Shown: positions 33,671-42,866 of the stretch, piece after piece | Numbering within the stretch: the first letter of the stretch is position 1 | Layout: every line of letters begins with the position of its first letter | Notes under the pieces: model-generated | Told to the model about the DNA's origin: nothing | The model's input: only the letters and a program-made list of their open reading frames with translations | The model's database searches: none | NCBI RefSeq assembly: GCF_900116565.1 | Contig: NZ_FPCJ01000001.1 | Coordinates: 186,001 to 250,000 of the forward strand | Direction: 5' to 3' | Source of the DNA: Thermoflavifilum thermophilum | GTDB lineage: Bacteria > Bacteroidota > Bacteroidia > Chitinophagales > Chitinophagaceae | Length of the DNA: 64,000 nt | Position numbers and translations under genes: made by a program

Positions 33671-35485
33671 ATGAAAAAAGTTATTTTTTGCTGCAGTTTC
33701 TCCGGGATTTTGCTCTCTTTCGGTATAGTACAGGGTCAGTATATATACAGACCATCTACCAGCAATGCCAAAACGAGTAATACTCCTGTTTATCAGTACA
33801 AGCCTGCCGCATCGCAGGGGAAAACAGCTGCTACGGTCTCAAATTCCCCAGTAAGAGCAGTTATCACAAAAAATGTTTTGTTTCCTTCAACAGCCTGGGA
33901 AGAATTTAGATCAACTCCATTGTATCAACAGAGACAGGCAACTTTCGCCAATGCCTTCCAGAATCCATCACATGTTTACACTATGGATGATGGTACCAAA
34001 CTCACCATCAATTTTATTAAGAACCCATCCTTTGGGGGTATGGGGACCAAGATAATAACCAATAGTACATCCGGTGTGCCGGTTCATGGAAGCACAAGTT
34101 CGGGACAAGGAAGCACAAGTTCGGGACAATCTGGGTGGAGATGTACAACCAACTATGTGACCATAAGTGCAAATTCTACCAATTTTAATGTAGCAGATTA
34201 TATCCTGCAGGCTCGGCACATTTACCCCGGTGCTGTTTATTCATTTGAAAATTACGCCAATGGTTCATTTGTTACACCGGCCGCAGCCCGCAATCCATTG
34301 AAGATTTTTACAACTGACAGAAATATTCAGGGAGATGATTATGTTTTGGTAGATAATCCTGATGAGCAAAGTATTTATAATGCCATTAGTCAGTTATCAA
34401 GTCGTTTTCCTACGAACTACAGCATCAATGCGGCTACAGATTACAGCGTATATGAATCGGATAATAGCGCCGATATGGCCATTAAGATAACCGCAGGTGG
34501 AAGTGCATATGGTTTTAGTTTTAAAGGAAGTTTTGGGTCAACAAAAAATTCACATCAGCGTTACCTGACTATTGATGCAAAAAAAATATTGTTTACGTTA
34601 AATGCTATACCTCCGCAAAATGGGTATTATAAAGATCCTTCTGTAGAAAGCACCCCCAATTTAATGGTTATAGGTACAGTATCATACGGCATAAGGATAT
34701 TGGCAAATCTTACCATAAATATTTCATCAGACAGTATGGGTGCATCTTTTGATGCCACTTACAACTCGGGTATATACAATGCTAATATGGCACTTAATTT
34801 TGTTCAAAAGAATGCGAGTAATATTACCAGCGTAAATGCTTACGAAATTGGCGGTCCTAATGTAGGTCCCATTCAGCTTGATCCAAATAATTTAATTAAT
34901 AGCATTAATTCTATATTGGCTGGAGCTACTTATCAGAATGCTCAGCCCATTGACTATCAATTATACGATATGGCAGGAGATGTCATCGGCTCCAGCAGTA
35001 GTACAGATCAGTTCATAGAACAAAATTGCACACCTGATCCCAATGCCAATACACCTGTACTTACACAAGCTACCGTAAGAGTTGACTGTGGAGGTGATTG
35101 CAAGGATCATGATACACATTATGAGTATGATCTGTATAATTCAGCAGGACAGTTGGTAGGTTCTTTCCGCAATAATAATAACAACACAGCATGGGCTGAT
35201 AATTCCATGAACCAAAGTGGAGATCATCTTGCGATTATGGGTTCACCAAAGCTGAGTGATTTTTACAATGGAACACCCACCTTCCGAATGACTATCTACC
35301 CGAATGGACATGATAATGTGGAGATGGCAAAAATTACGTTAACGCTTATTTTCACCTCTCCTGATGGAAGTACTATAAATTATCCAGTTAGTTGGGGAAA
35401 TGTAACCTTAAGCCAAGATGGTCCTAGTATTAATTTATTATTTAATTACAACACCGGAACGGGATTTCAAGCCCAAAATTATTAA
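33671..35485 (+). CDS. Secreted cholesterol-dependent-cytolysin-like pore-forming protein
   Basis: A 604-residue protein from ATG 33671 (signal peptide ending VQGQ). Residues about 20-139 are a non-conserved pro-region; 140-153 are a tandem GSTSSGQ linker; about 165-450 follow the CDC core order: ARHIYPGAVYSFENY (near 182), VDNPDEQSIYNAISQL, the strand KKILFTLNA, GTVSYGIRILANLTI (335-349), NAYEIGG (389-395) and PIDYQLYDMAGDV. The equivalents in pneumolysin are RLYPGALL, VEDPSNSSVRGAVNDLL, KQIYYTVSVDA, SSVAYGRQVYLKLET, ILGGD and PISYTTSF. The last 150 residues are a beta-rich domain-4 equivalent without the Trp-rich undecapeptide, so cholesterol need not be the target. CDC-like proteins of this sort are known in other Bacteroidota (Elizabethkingia). 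Confidence 0.85.
   Translation: MKKVIFCCSFSGILLSFGIVQGQYIYRPSTSNAKTSNTPVYQYKPAASQGKTAATVSNSPVRAVITKNVLFPSTAWEEFRSTPLYQQRQATFANAFQNPSHVYTMDDGTKLTINFIKNPSFGGMGTKIITNSTSGVPVHGSTSSGQGSTSSGQSGWRCTTNYVTISANSTNFNVADYILQARHIYPGAVYSFENYANGSFVTPAAARNPLKIFTTDRNIQGDDYVLVDNPDEQSIYNAISQLSSRFPTNYSINAATDYSVYESDNSADMAIKITAGGSAYGFSFKGSFGSTKNSHQRYLTIDAKKILFTLNAIPPQNGYYKDPSVESTPNLMVIGTVSYGIRILANLTINISSDSMGASFDATYNSGIYNANMALNFVQKNASNITSVNAYEIGGPNVGPIQLDPNNLINSINSILAGATYQNAQPIDYQLYDMAGDVIGSSSSTDQFIEQNCTPDPNANTPVLTQATVRVDCGGDCKDHDTHYEYDLYNSAGQLVGSFRNNNNNTAWADNSMNQSGDHLAIMGSPKLSDFYNGTPTFRMTIYPNGHDNVEMAKITLTLIFTSPDGSTINYPVSWGNVTLSQDGPSINLLFNYNTGTGFQAQNY
34088..34129 (+). repeat. Tandem 21-bp repeat in the cytolysin-like gene
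   Basis: Two identical 21-bp units at 34088-34108 and 34109-34129, each encoding GSTSSGQ. Being in frame and at the border between pro-region and core, they lengthen a flexible linker. Confidence 0.9.
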
Positions 35486-35518
35486 AAACAATAATATTCA
35501 CATTTAAAATAATGGACT

Positions 35519-36823
35519 ATGAGAAAATCATATTTCTTTAATACACTTATTGGCGCTATTGTAGTCATTATCATCGGAAATACACCTGCTCAAGCTCAGT
35601 TTCTTAAAAAGCTGGGAAATCAGGTAAAAGAAGCCGCGCAGCAGGGTGTAGAACAGGCTGCTACCAATCATGCAGTAAACGATGCCGGTAATACAACGGA
35701 TAAGGCAATCTCTAAAGGGGAAAATGCTATAAAAGATATAAAGAAAAATAAGAGCAATAATAATAACAGTGCAAACAATTCTGAAAATAATAACACTTCT
35801 GCAAATACTTCCACACTATCACCTGAAAGCAGCGCTTCTGCTGCTGAGGGAGAACCAACGCTTGCCACATTTACTAATTACGATTTTGTGCCCGGCGATA
35901 GTATCATTTTTGAATCCAATCTTGCTGATGAACAAAGCGGAGAAATTCCCTCACAGTTCACTTTGCTGGAAGGGCAAATGGATGTGCAAAATATTAACGG
36001 TGAAAATGTGATTCGAACCGTACAAGGTGGCACTATTACTTTCACACCCAGAATGACTACTACCAGTTATATGCCCGACCAGTTTACCGTTGAATTTGAT
36101 ATCATGAATCAACAATGGGGACTGAATCATTTCAATATCGACTTTGGTCATAGGGTTTATTATAGCGGAGGCGAAGGCATTTTACCCGGTATCAGATTTG
36201 GGATACATGATGTGACATGGTCTGATATTAATATAACAGGAACTTATCCGGAACCTCTTGATAAATTGACCAATGGTGCTCCTATGAAGTGGCATCATGT
36301 GGCAATAGCCATCAACAAAACTCAGGGCAAAGTATATATTGATCAATACCGGGTACTGAATGTCAATAATCTGACCGGCAAACCCAACAACGTTACCTTT
36401 AACGTCAGTGGCTATGAAGATAGTTACATTAAAAACATCCGAGTAGCAGCAGGAGGTATAGATATTTACAAAAAAATTACTACCGAGAGCAGAATTATTA
36501 TGCACGGAATTTTGTTTGATGTAGATAAAGCCACGCTAAAGCCCGAGTCCATGGGCTCCATCAACCAGATATTTAATCTGATGCAAAAAGACCCCTCCCT
36601 GAAATTTGAAATTGACGGGCACACGGATAATACCGGCAACGCAGCCCATAATCTTACCCTTTCACAACAAAGGGCAGATGCCGTAAAAGAACAGTTGGTA
36701 AAAATGGGTATTGATGCATCTCGCCTTACCACCAAAGGTTTTGGCGATACCAAGCCGATAGATACAAATGATACACCAGAAGGAAAAGCCAATAACAGAA
36801 GGGTGGAGTTTGTAAAAATGTAA
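35519..36823 (+). CDS. OmpA-family protein with LamG-like domain
   Basis: A 434-residue exported protein (signal peptide ending AQAQ). After an Asn/Ser/Ala-rich low-complexity segment (about 60-110), residues about 120-320 are a concanavalin/laminin-G-like beta sandwich (FTVEFDIMNQQWGLNHFNIDFG, WHHVAIAINKTQGKVYID quoted in parts), and residues about 325-434 are an OmpA peptidoglycan-binding domain (GILFDVDKATLKPESM, EIDGHTDNTGN, ADAVKEQLVKMGID, TKGFGDTKPI). It probably anchors to the wall while presenting the LamG-like domain. It lies 33 bp after the cytolysin-like gene in the same operon. Confidence 0.85.
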   Translation: MRKSYFFNTLIGAIVVIIIGNTPAQAQFLKKLGNQVKEAAQQGVEQAATNHAVNDAGNTTDKAISKGENAIKDIKKNKSNNNNSANNSENNNTSANTSTLSPESSASAAEGEPTLATFTNYDFVPGDSIIFESNLADEQSGEIPSQFTLLEGQMDVQNINGENVIRTVQGGTITFTPRMTTTSYMPDQFTVEFDIMNQQWGLNHFNIDFGHRVYYSGGEGILPGIRFGIHDVTWSDINITGTYPEPLDKLTNGAPMKWHHVAIAINKTQGKVYIDQYRVLNVNNLTGKPNNVTFNVSGYEDSYIKNIRVAAGGIDIYKKITTESRIIMHGILFDVDKATLKPESMGSINQIFNLMQKDPSLKFEIDGHTDNTGNAAHNLTLSQQRADAVKEQLVKMGIDASRLTTKGFGDTKPIDTNDTPEGKANNRRVEFVKM

Positions 36824-36848
36824 TTGGGGCAGGTTAATATATGCTTGT

Positions 36849-38093
36849 ATGAAACTTACCCCTTGCTTAAAAATCATAATTATTTGCATTGGCGTATTCA
36901 ATGCAATGTATTTATCTGCACAAACGACAGATGAATATGCTTTGGTACCTGCATCAGCAACATTAAACTGCGGAGAGTCTATAACACTGGCAATTAAAAG
37001 AATAGACACCAGCACTTACCTTCCCACTCAGTCCGCAAAAAACATAGGCATTGGTGACGCTGCATCCCCAGTGTGGATGATCAATGGGAATTCCAATAAT
37101 TTAACTGGAAGTGAAGGGACTTTACAACCAGACCTTACATTTCTAAAGGCTACGTACACAGCACCTGCTAAAGTACCTGTCAAAAATCCGGTTGCAATAG
37201 CTGTAAGCTTTCATTCGGACGAGAACTCAAAAACCCTTCTCACTCTTGTATGCAATATAAAAATAGTGGAAGCAGTCTACAAGGTAACCATGCATGTGAA
37301 TATAACAGGTGCCGACAATCTGCATTGGGAATTAACAGGACTAAGTTATGCAAACCTGATTTCCTTTGCCGACGGAACAAGTCAGTTGAAACCTGTCGAT
37401 GGCACAAGAGATATGCACCTGCATGTCTTATCGGCTTCTACTAAACATATGAAGCTTGTTGGTCAATACGATTATCCTATTCCATTCACTCTTAACATAG
37501 GCAACATTCGCAAACCCGGCCCCGTACAGGCTGTAATTTCTTTTGATACTTTTTCTCCTTCTGAGAACGGCAAGAATAGCAGCGAACCGTATCAAACACA
37601 GGATCACATTATTGATCTACCGGGAATGACATCCCATCTTGTCCAGAATCTTTTTTATGATATTGAAGCCAATGTTGCCCAACAAAGTAAAGCAAAAGAA
37701 TATGCGGAATTGGATGAGGTAAAACAAATTCAGGCACATGCCAAAGATGCCAATTACTGGCACACTCCGCAGGGCAAGGCAGATCTCTTGAAATTGCAAA
37801 AAATAATGGAAGAACGGGGCAGAGGAAATCTTTTCCAAACAATGAATCAATCATCAGGAGAACACCCAAAAGCAGATAGTGCTTTTGTGGAAGGCATGAA
37901 AGGAACGCAATTTAATCCATCCGCATACGGTATTCCACCCATGAAGGAAACACCCTCTATCATGGGAAATTTTTTGCAGTTCAAAGGAACTTTCAACAAT
38001 CAATCGGCAACTCCACTTAATATCCTTCAGGAAAATGCTATTAATGGTGCTTTACAGGGAAGTATCACAATTAAAGTGGAAAAATTAAAATAA
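36849..38093 (+). CDS. Secreted protein of unknown function in the cytolysin locus (A)
   Basis: A 414-residue protein with a signal peptide ending LSAQ (about 25). Residues 30-145 look like an Ig-like sandwich (LVPASATLNCGESITLAI, VAIAVSFHSDENSKTL); 150-270 are another beta-rich region; 275-345 are helical and charged (AKEYAELDEVKQIQAHAKD); the tail is Gly/Asn-rich and returns to beta structure. I do not recognise the family. Placement 25 bp after the OmpA-domain gene argues for co-expression with the pore-former, possibly as an accessory, receptor or immunity component. Confidence 0.7.
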   Translation: MKLTPCLKIIIICIGVFNAMYLSAQTTDEYALVPASATLNCGESITLAIKRIDTSTYLPTQSAKNIGIGDAASPVWMINGNSNNLTGSEGTLQPDLTFLKATYTAPAKVPVKNPVAIAVSFHSDENSKTLLTLVCNIKIVEAVYKVTMHVNITGADNLHWELTGLSYANLISFADGTSQLKPVDGTRDMHLHVLSASTKHMKLVGQYDYPIPFTLNIGNIRKPGPVQAVISFDTFSPSENGKNSSEPYQTQDHIIDLPGMTSHLVQNLFYDIEANVAQQSKAKEYAELDEVKQIQAHAKDANYWHTPQGKADLLKLQKIMEERGRGNLFQTMNQSSGEHPKADSAFVEGMKGTQFNPSAYGIPPMKETPSIMGNFLQFKGTFNNQSATPLNILQENAINGALQGSITIKVEKLK

Positions 38094-38160
38094 AAAAGTA
38101 CAGCTATCAAAATCATAAATGCAGAATATATATCTGAAAATACCATTCAATGATACTTGT

Positions 38161-39108
38161 ATGAAAGATTTCTTGTCAACTTATCTTTTATTCGTTTTTA
38201 TTTGTATTATACATAGTGCAAAAAGCCAGCAATATCCCTGTACCTACTGGCCCGCACCTTGTCCCAATACAACAGCCATTTCACAGGCTGATGATTGGTC
38301 GGTACGGAAAGGGAATGGCGCCATAGACCAGGGGTTGGCTTTTCAAAGAAAAATACGCAACCAGCTTACCGAAGTTTTACAAAAAGCAGCCAAACAAAAC
38401 GGCTGGCAAGTGTATCAGCTAACAGATGAATATTTTGATGGCCCGCCTTTTCAATTTATCAGCTTTGCCAACTGGGAAGCTACTCCTTATGAAAAAAGAC
38501 CACCAGTTTGGGATGATCTTGCTTTCATACTTGTGGTGAACAAAGACTCACTGACGCAATGGAGAAAATGGATGGAAGAATTTCAACAGAATTTAGAAAA
38601 GAATGTAAATGTTCAATCCTTTGATGCCATGCAAAATGAACAGACAAAAAATACAGCCACTTTTACGGAAGGTTCTATTGTGCTGATTCACTTTGGTATC
38701 AATCCTTACAATGTGACAACAGGCATGCAAGATGAAGGGCAGCATTCATTAATCCCGCAATATGCATTGAAAGTTCCAGGAGCATTTTATGCCGGCCTTC
38801 TTATAAATAAAAACCCACCCGACATTAATGCTTATGAACTTACTTACAAAGGCTATTTTTTTAACAGCCCGGCTGCTGTGGCCACGATTCTATTTGGTAA
38901 TTTTCAACCCAAAAATGCTTTTAATAATTGGCGGCCTGTGTTTGAAAAGCCATTTACTTCTTCAGCAGCCACGTTGAATTCGGAAAAGGCTATAAAGTGT
39001 GATGTACTGCAAAATCTTGCTATTCACATTGAAGGCAGAGAAGATAAAGTGAAAAACATCATTCAAACGCTGGATTGGAATACAATTCATTCCATGATAG
39101 GAAAATAA
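38161..39108 (+). CDS. Secreted protein of unknown function in the cytolysin locus (B)
   Basis: A 315-residue protein started at ATG 38161 (MKDFLSTYLLFVFICI, signal peptide ending KSQ); the frame reaches back to 38119 without a better N-terminus. Two Cys lie close together early (YPCTYWPAPCPN), likely a disulfide. The middle is helical (KIRNQLTEVLQKAAKQNGW) and the rest mixed alpha/beta with many aromatic residues. I see no known domain. Operon position (67 bp gap) links it to the pore-former. Confidence 0.7.
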   Translation: MKDFLSTYLLFVFICIIHSAKSQQYPCTYWPAPCPNTTAISQADDWSVRKGNGAIDQGLAFQRKIRNQLTEVLQKAAKQNGWQVYQLTDEYFDGPPFQFISFANWEATPYEKRPPVWDDLAFILVVNKDSLTQWRKWMEEFQQNLEKNVNVQSFDAMQNEQTKNTATFTEGSIVLIHFGINPYNVTTGMQDEGQHSLIPQYALKVPGAFYAGLLINKNPPDINAYELTYKGYFFNSPAAVATILFGNFQPKNAFNNWRPVFEKPFTSSAATLNSEKAIKCDVLQNLAIHIEGREDKVKNIIQTLDWNTIHSMIGK

Positions 39109-39135
39109 TCACTCATCAATACAATTTATATTACT

Positions 39136-39687
39136 ATGAAAAAAATCATTGCATGGGCTGTTTGCCATTTCATGTTGTTCTCTTTTGCCAACGCTCAGCC
39201 ATCACTCGATATGGGGAAAGTAGTTTTATCCATTCAACCGGTGAATTTCCCTGATGCTGGAGCAATAGAAGGGAATTATGTTTTCACCATGGACAATGGT
39301 TCTCCTATCAGTTTCGAAAAAGTCAGTGATGGAGATTACACGGATATTACTTTCACTGGAAGTTTTGAAAAAAATAATAAAACAACCGATATCACCGGCA
39401 CCATTCGAATCGCCCCTTCAGGCGAAGGGACTTTTATTTTTCCAAGAAAAATTGGTGACAATCCTCCTCAAAAAGCAAATTTGTCTATTACCATCAATGG
39501 AGATCTTGGCCTAATGTACGACGAAGAGAAAACAAGTGGGGGACAAGTAATCGTTACGCACTATCCTACTTCTGTTGGAGACTTCTTAACCGGTACATTC
39601 ACCACAACTCTTACCGATAACATACTTCCTAAGGCTGGACACCTGTACAAAATAAGCGGTTCTTTCAAAATAAAAAAGATAGAATAG
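39136..39687 (+). CDS. Secreted beta-rich protein of unknown function in the cytolysin locus (C)
   Basis: A 183-residue protein with a signal peptide ending ANAQ (about 21). The mature 160 residues alternate like an eight- to ten-strand barrel or sandwich (YVFTMDNGSPISFEKV, ITGTIRIAPSGEGTFIF, FTTTLTDNI) and end KISGSFKIKKIE. It contains no Cys in the mature part. Lipocalin-like size, but no motif that would prove it. Last gene of the locus, 27 bp after gene B; the next gene is convergent. Confidence 0.7.
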   Translation: MKKIIAWAVCHFMLFSFANAQPSLDMGKVVLSIQPVNFPDAGAIEGNYVFTMDNGSPISFEKVSDGDYTDITFTGSFEKNNKTTDITGTIRIAPSGEGTFIFPRKIGDNPPQKANLSITINGDLGLMYDEEKTSGGQVIVTHYPTSVGDFLTGTFTTTLTDNILPKAGHLYKISGSFKIKKIE

Positions 39688-39721
39688 TTGTCTGCTGATA
39701 TGCGAATGTTTCCCAGAGCAT

Positions 39722-41374
39722 TTACTCCGGTGCTGTTACTTCACGAACCGTAATATAGTAATTCTGATTTACCTCAAAACTGTGTTGATTTCCTGCAGGT
39801 ATGCTCATCTCCTGCCACTGTGTATGAACCTGCAACCGATAAGCATGGTTATCGATCCTCACATCTACTGGCATATGGAAATCAGGAATCGTATTCTGCC
39901 AACGATAATATAACCTTCCACCCTTGTAGGCATATTCCAACACAGGAATCTTCGTGGTACGCAAATATTGATCAAAAACAGGTTGCAAATCAATATGGCT
40001 TTGCTGGATGATGTATTGTTCGATTTGCCTGGAAGTAACGGTTTGATGCCAGAAAGTATGATTCAGTCCACGCAAGATTTGCCGCCATAAAGAATCATGA
40101 TGGATGATTTGCCGGATCATATTGAGCATGTTTCCCCCTTTGTAATACATATCTTCCGATCCCTCATCATTCACACCATAATATCCGATGATGGGCCTGT
40201 CATTCCGGATATTTTTCCGACAACCGATCACATATTCTTCTCCAGCTTTTTTACCATACCGACATTCCACATAGAGTGCCTCTGCATAATTGGCAAATGA
40301 TTCATGTATCCACATATCGGCTATGTCTTCATCCGTAATATTATTGCCAAACCATTCATGCGCACTTTCATGCACGATAATAAAATCCCATTTCAATCCC
40401 CATCCTGTACCCGACAAATCGCGACCTAAATAACCGTTTTCATAATGATTTCCATAAGCAACACAGCTTTGATGTTCCATACCCAGGTAGGGTGTTTCCA
40501 CCAGTTGATATCCATCACGATACCAGGGATAAGGACCAAACCAGTATTCAAAACATTTCAGCATGGATTTTACCTGCTGAAACTGAATATGCGATTGTTT
40601 GAGATGATAGGGCATCACCCAGTAGTTGAGGGTTAATCTACCCTTTAGACCCTGATACACATCTTGCCAATGTGCATATTTGCCAATATTTACAGCCACA
40701 TCATAATTATTAATTGGATCATCTACAAACCATACAAAGGTTTTGGTATGATTGGGATGAGCAATTACCCGACGCAGGCGGCCGTTGGATACATCCATCA
40801 AAGTATCGGGCACGGTGATAGCGATTTGCTGGCTATCGGGCTCATCGCCCAGATAATCTTTGCACGGCCACCAGCTGCTGGCTCCAAATCCCTGGCAACT
40901 GGTAACCACCCAGGGATTCCCCAGGCTATCCCGTGTCCAGGTTACGCCTCCCTGCCAGGGTGGATTGGTGGCTTGATGGGGCGCACCATGATAATATACA
41001 GTGATGGTTTGTAAACTATTTAATTTTTGTGATGGGTTTAGTCGAACAAAATATGCATTTCCGTCTTTATAAAACGAAAGAGCATGTTGATTTTGCATCA
41101 CACTATCGATTACCAATGGTTCCATCAAATCAATTTGCATATCCTGGGAATTGCCAATTACACGATAAGTGATGGCATTGTAACCTTTGATTTCTTTTTG
41201 ATCGATGAGAAATGCTACATGCAAATCATAATACACCACATCCCACCAGGCACGCTGTGGTGTATTGGAGCCGCGCAGCGTGTCTTGATGAGTAAATGTT
41301 TTTTGCTGGGCATGTGCCATTCCAACACCAATCACCAACAAGCCAACTAAACAAGCTGAAAAAATATTTTTCAT
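39722..41374 (-). CDS. M1-family metallopeptidase, secreted
   Basis: A 550-residue zinc aminopeptidase-like protein with a signal peptide ending AHAQ (about 23). The zinc site is HESAH (335-339) with the third ligand Glu358 in MWIHESFANYAE; the exopeptidase motif reads GMEHQ (298-302) in place of GAMEN or GGMEN. Length fits the short Bacteroidota M1 peptidases that lack the C-terminal helical domain of PepN. It should act in the periplasm or outside the cell. Convergent with the cytolysin locus and divergent from the aldehyde dehydrogenase. Confidence 0.92.
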   Translation of the reverse strand: MKNIFSACLVGLLVIGVGMAHAQQKTFTHQDTLRGSNTPQRAWWDVVYYDLHVAFLIDQKEIKGYNAITYRVIGNSQDMQIDLMEPLVIDSVMQNQHALSFYKDGNAYFVRLNPSQKLNSLQTITVYYHGAPHQATNPPWQGGVTWTRDSLGNPWVVTSCQGFGASSWWPCKDYLGDEPDSQQIAITVPDTLMDVSNGRLRRVIAHPNHTKTFVWFVDDPINNYDVAVNIGKYAHWQDVYQGLKGRLTLNYWVMPYHLKQSHIQFQQVKSMLKCFEYWFGPYPWYRDGYQLVETPYLGMEHQSCVAYGNHYENGYLGRDLSGTGWGLKWDFIIVHESAHEWFGNNITDEDIADMWIHESFANYAEALYVECRYGKKAGEEYVIGCRKNIRNDRPIIGYYGVNDEGSEDMYYKGGNMLNMIRQIIHHDSLWRQILRGLNHTFWHQTVTSRQIEQYIIQQSHIDLQPVFDQYLRTTKIPVLEYAYKGGRLYYRWQNTIPDFHMPVDVRIDNHAYRLQVHTQWQEMSIPAGNQHSFEVNQNYYITVREVTAPE

Positions 41375-41490
41375 TTCACCATGATTTGGTGACCAAATGT
41401 AACAGAAATTTTAAATCCATTGCTCGGGCGGCTCTCTTCAAGTCAAAAAGCTTAATTTTAAACTATTATTCACAGCAAAATCTTTGACCT

Positions 41491-42861
41491 ATGGAATGGT
41501 TCACCGCCATGAATCCTGCTACGGAACAAGTAATCAAAAAATACCGCCCGGATGCTGCTGCTACCGTGCAAAAAAAACTTAAAGCGGGATTGCAGGCTTT
41601 TGCTTCATGGAAACAAACTTCATTTGAAGAGCGGGCACGTATCCTGCGCAAAGCTGCAGAAATACTCAGAAACCGCAAGCAGGAATGGGCTGAGCTGATG
41701 GCAACAGAAATGGGAAAACCTGTAGCACAGGGCATATCAGAAGCAGAGAAATGTGCCTGGGCCTGTGAATACTATGCGCAGGAAGCCGAAGCAATGTTAA
41801 AACCTATGGAAGTGCCCACAGATGCGTCGCGCAGCTATGTGACGTTTGAACCGCTGGGACTTGTGCTGGCAATTATGCCCTGGAATTTCCCGTTCTGGCA
41901 AGTGTTTCGTTTTCTGGCGCCCAATCTGATGGCCGGCAATACGGCAGTGTTGAAGCATGCTTCGAATGTACCGGGTTGTGCGCTGGCTATTCAGGAAATG
42001 ATGCAACAGGCCGGGCTTCCGGATGGGGTATTCCAAACGCTGATGGTTAGTTCGGCAGCTGTAAAGGATTTGATTGCCCATCCATCCATTCAGGCCGTAA
42101 CGCTCACGGGCAGCACAGAAGCAGGAAAAGCCGTTGCCAGGCAGGCAGGAGCTTACCTGAAAAAAACCGTGCTGGAACTGGGTGGCAGCGATCCGTATGT
42201 GATTTTAGCCGACGCCGATCTGGATCGGGCAGCAGAGATTTGTGTCAACAGCCGGCTGATCAATAGCGGCCAGAGTTGCATAGCCGCCAAGCGGTTTATT
42301 GTGGTCAAAGATATCCTCAATGCCTTTACTGAACGATTTGTGGCTCTGATGCAAGAAAAAACCATGGGCGATCCCATGCAGGAACATGTAGATATCGGAC
42401 CGCTGGCAAGAACAGATCTGCGCAATCAGTTGCATCGCCAGGTACAACGCTCCATTCAGGCCGGTGCCCGGTGCATTATCGGTGGAAAAATTCCCAAACA
42501 GAAAGGTGCATTTTACCCTCCCACCGTGTTGACCCACGTAAAAAAAGGTATGCCGGCCTTCGATGAAGAATTGTTTGGGCCGGTGGCCGCTATCATCGCG
42601 GCAAAAGATGAACAGGAAGCCATTCAACTGGCCAATCAAACCACATTTGGATTGGGGGCAGCAGTGTTTACCCGCGACCTGCAAAAAGGCGAACAAATTG
42701 CTGCCCATCAGTTAGAAGCCGGTAATTGCTTTGTCAATGCCCTGGTAAAATCCGATCCCCGGCTGCCCTTCGGCGGAATCAAATCTTCAGGCTACGGACG
42801 CGAATTGGGATTGTTTGGCATTCGGGAATTTGTGAACATCAAAACCGTATATATGGCCTGA
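41491..42861 (+). CDS. NAD(P)-dependent succinate-semialdehyde dehydrogenase-type aldehyde dehydrogenase
   Basis: A 456-residue aldehyde dehydrogenase. The general base Glu229 (VLELGG) and nucleophile Cys263 (NSGQSCIAAKRF) are present, with MPWNFPFWQVFR at the cofactor site and LPFGGIKSSGYGRELG near the end. Length (about 455-460) and sequence pattern match the Sad/YneI group of succinate-semialdehyde dehydrogenases rather than GabD (about 480). Substrate is therefore probably succinic semialdehyde, but related short aldehydes are possible. Single gene; convergent with the phosphatase, 5 bp apart. Confidence 0.88.
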   Translation: MEWFTAMNPATEQVIKKYRPDAAATVQKKLKAGLQAFASWKQTSFEERARILRKAAEILRNRKQEWAELMATEMGKPVAQGISEAEKCAWACEYYAQEAEAMLKPMEVPTDASRSYVTFEPLGLVLAIMPWNFPFWQVFRFLAPNLMAGNTAVLKHASNVPGCALAIQEMMQQAGLPDGVFQTLMVSSAAVKDLIAHPSIQAVTLTGSTEAGKAVARQAGAYLKKTVLELGGSDPYVILADADLDRAAEICVNSRLINSGQSCIAAKRFIVVKDILNAFTERFVALMQEKTMGDPMQEHVDIGPLARTDLRNQLHRQVQRSIQAGARCIIGGKIPKQKGAFYPPTVLTHVKKGMPAFDEELFGPVAAIIAAKDEQEAIQLANQTTFGLGAAVFTRDLQKGEQIAAHQLEAGNCFVNALVKSDPRLPFGGIKSSGYGRELGLFGIREFVNIKTVYMA

Positions 42862-42866
42862 ATGCG

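Noticed and set aside
30973..39687. Reading the locus as a type VI or contractile injection system
   Set aside because: No sheath, tube, baseplate or ATPase genes are present; only an OmpA domain is shared with such loci.
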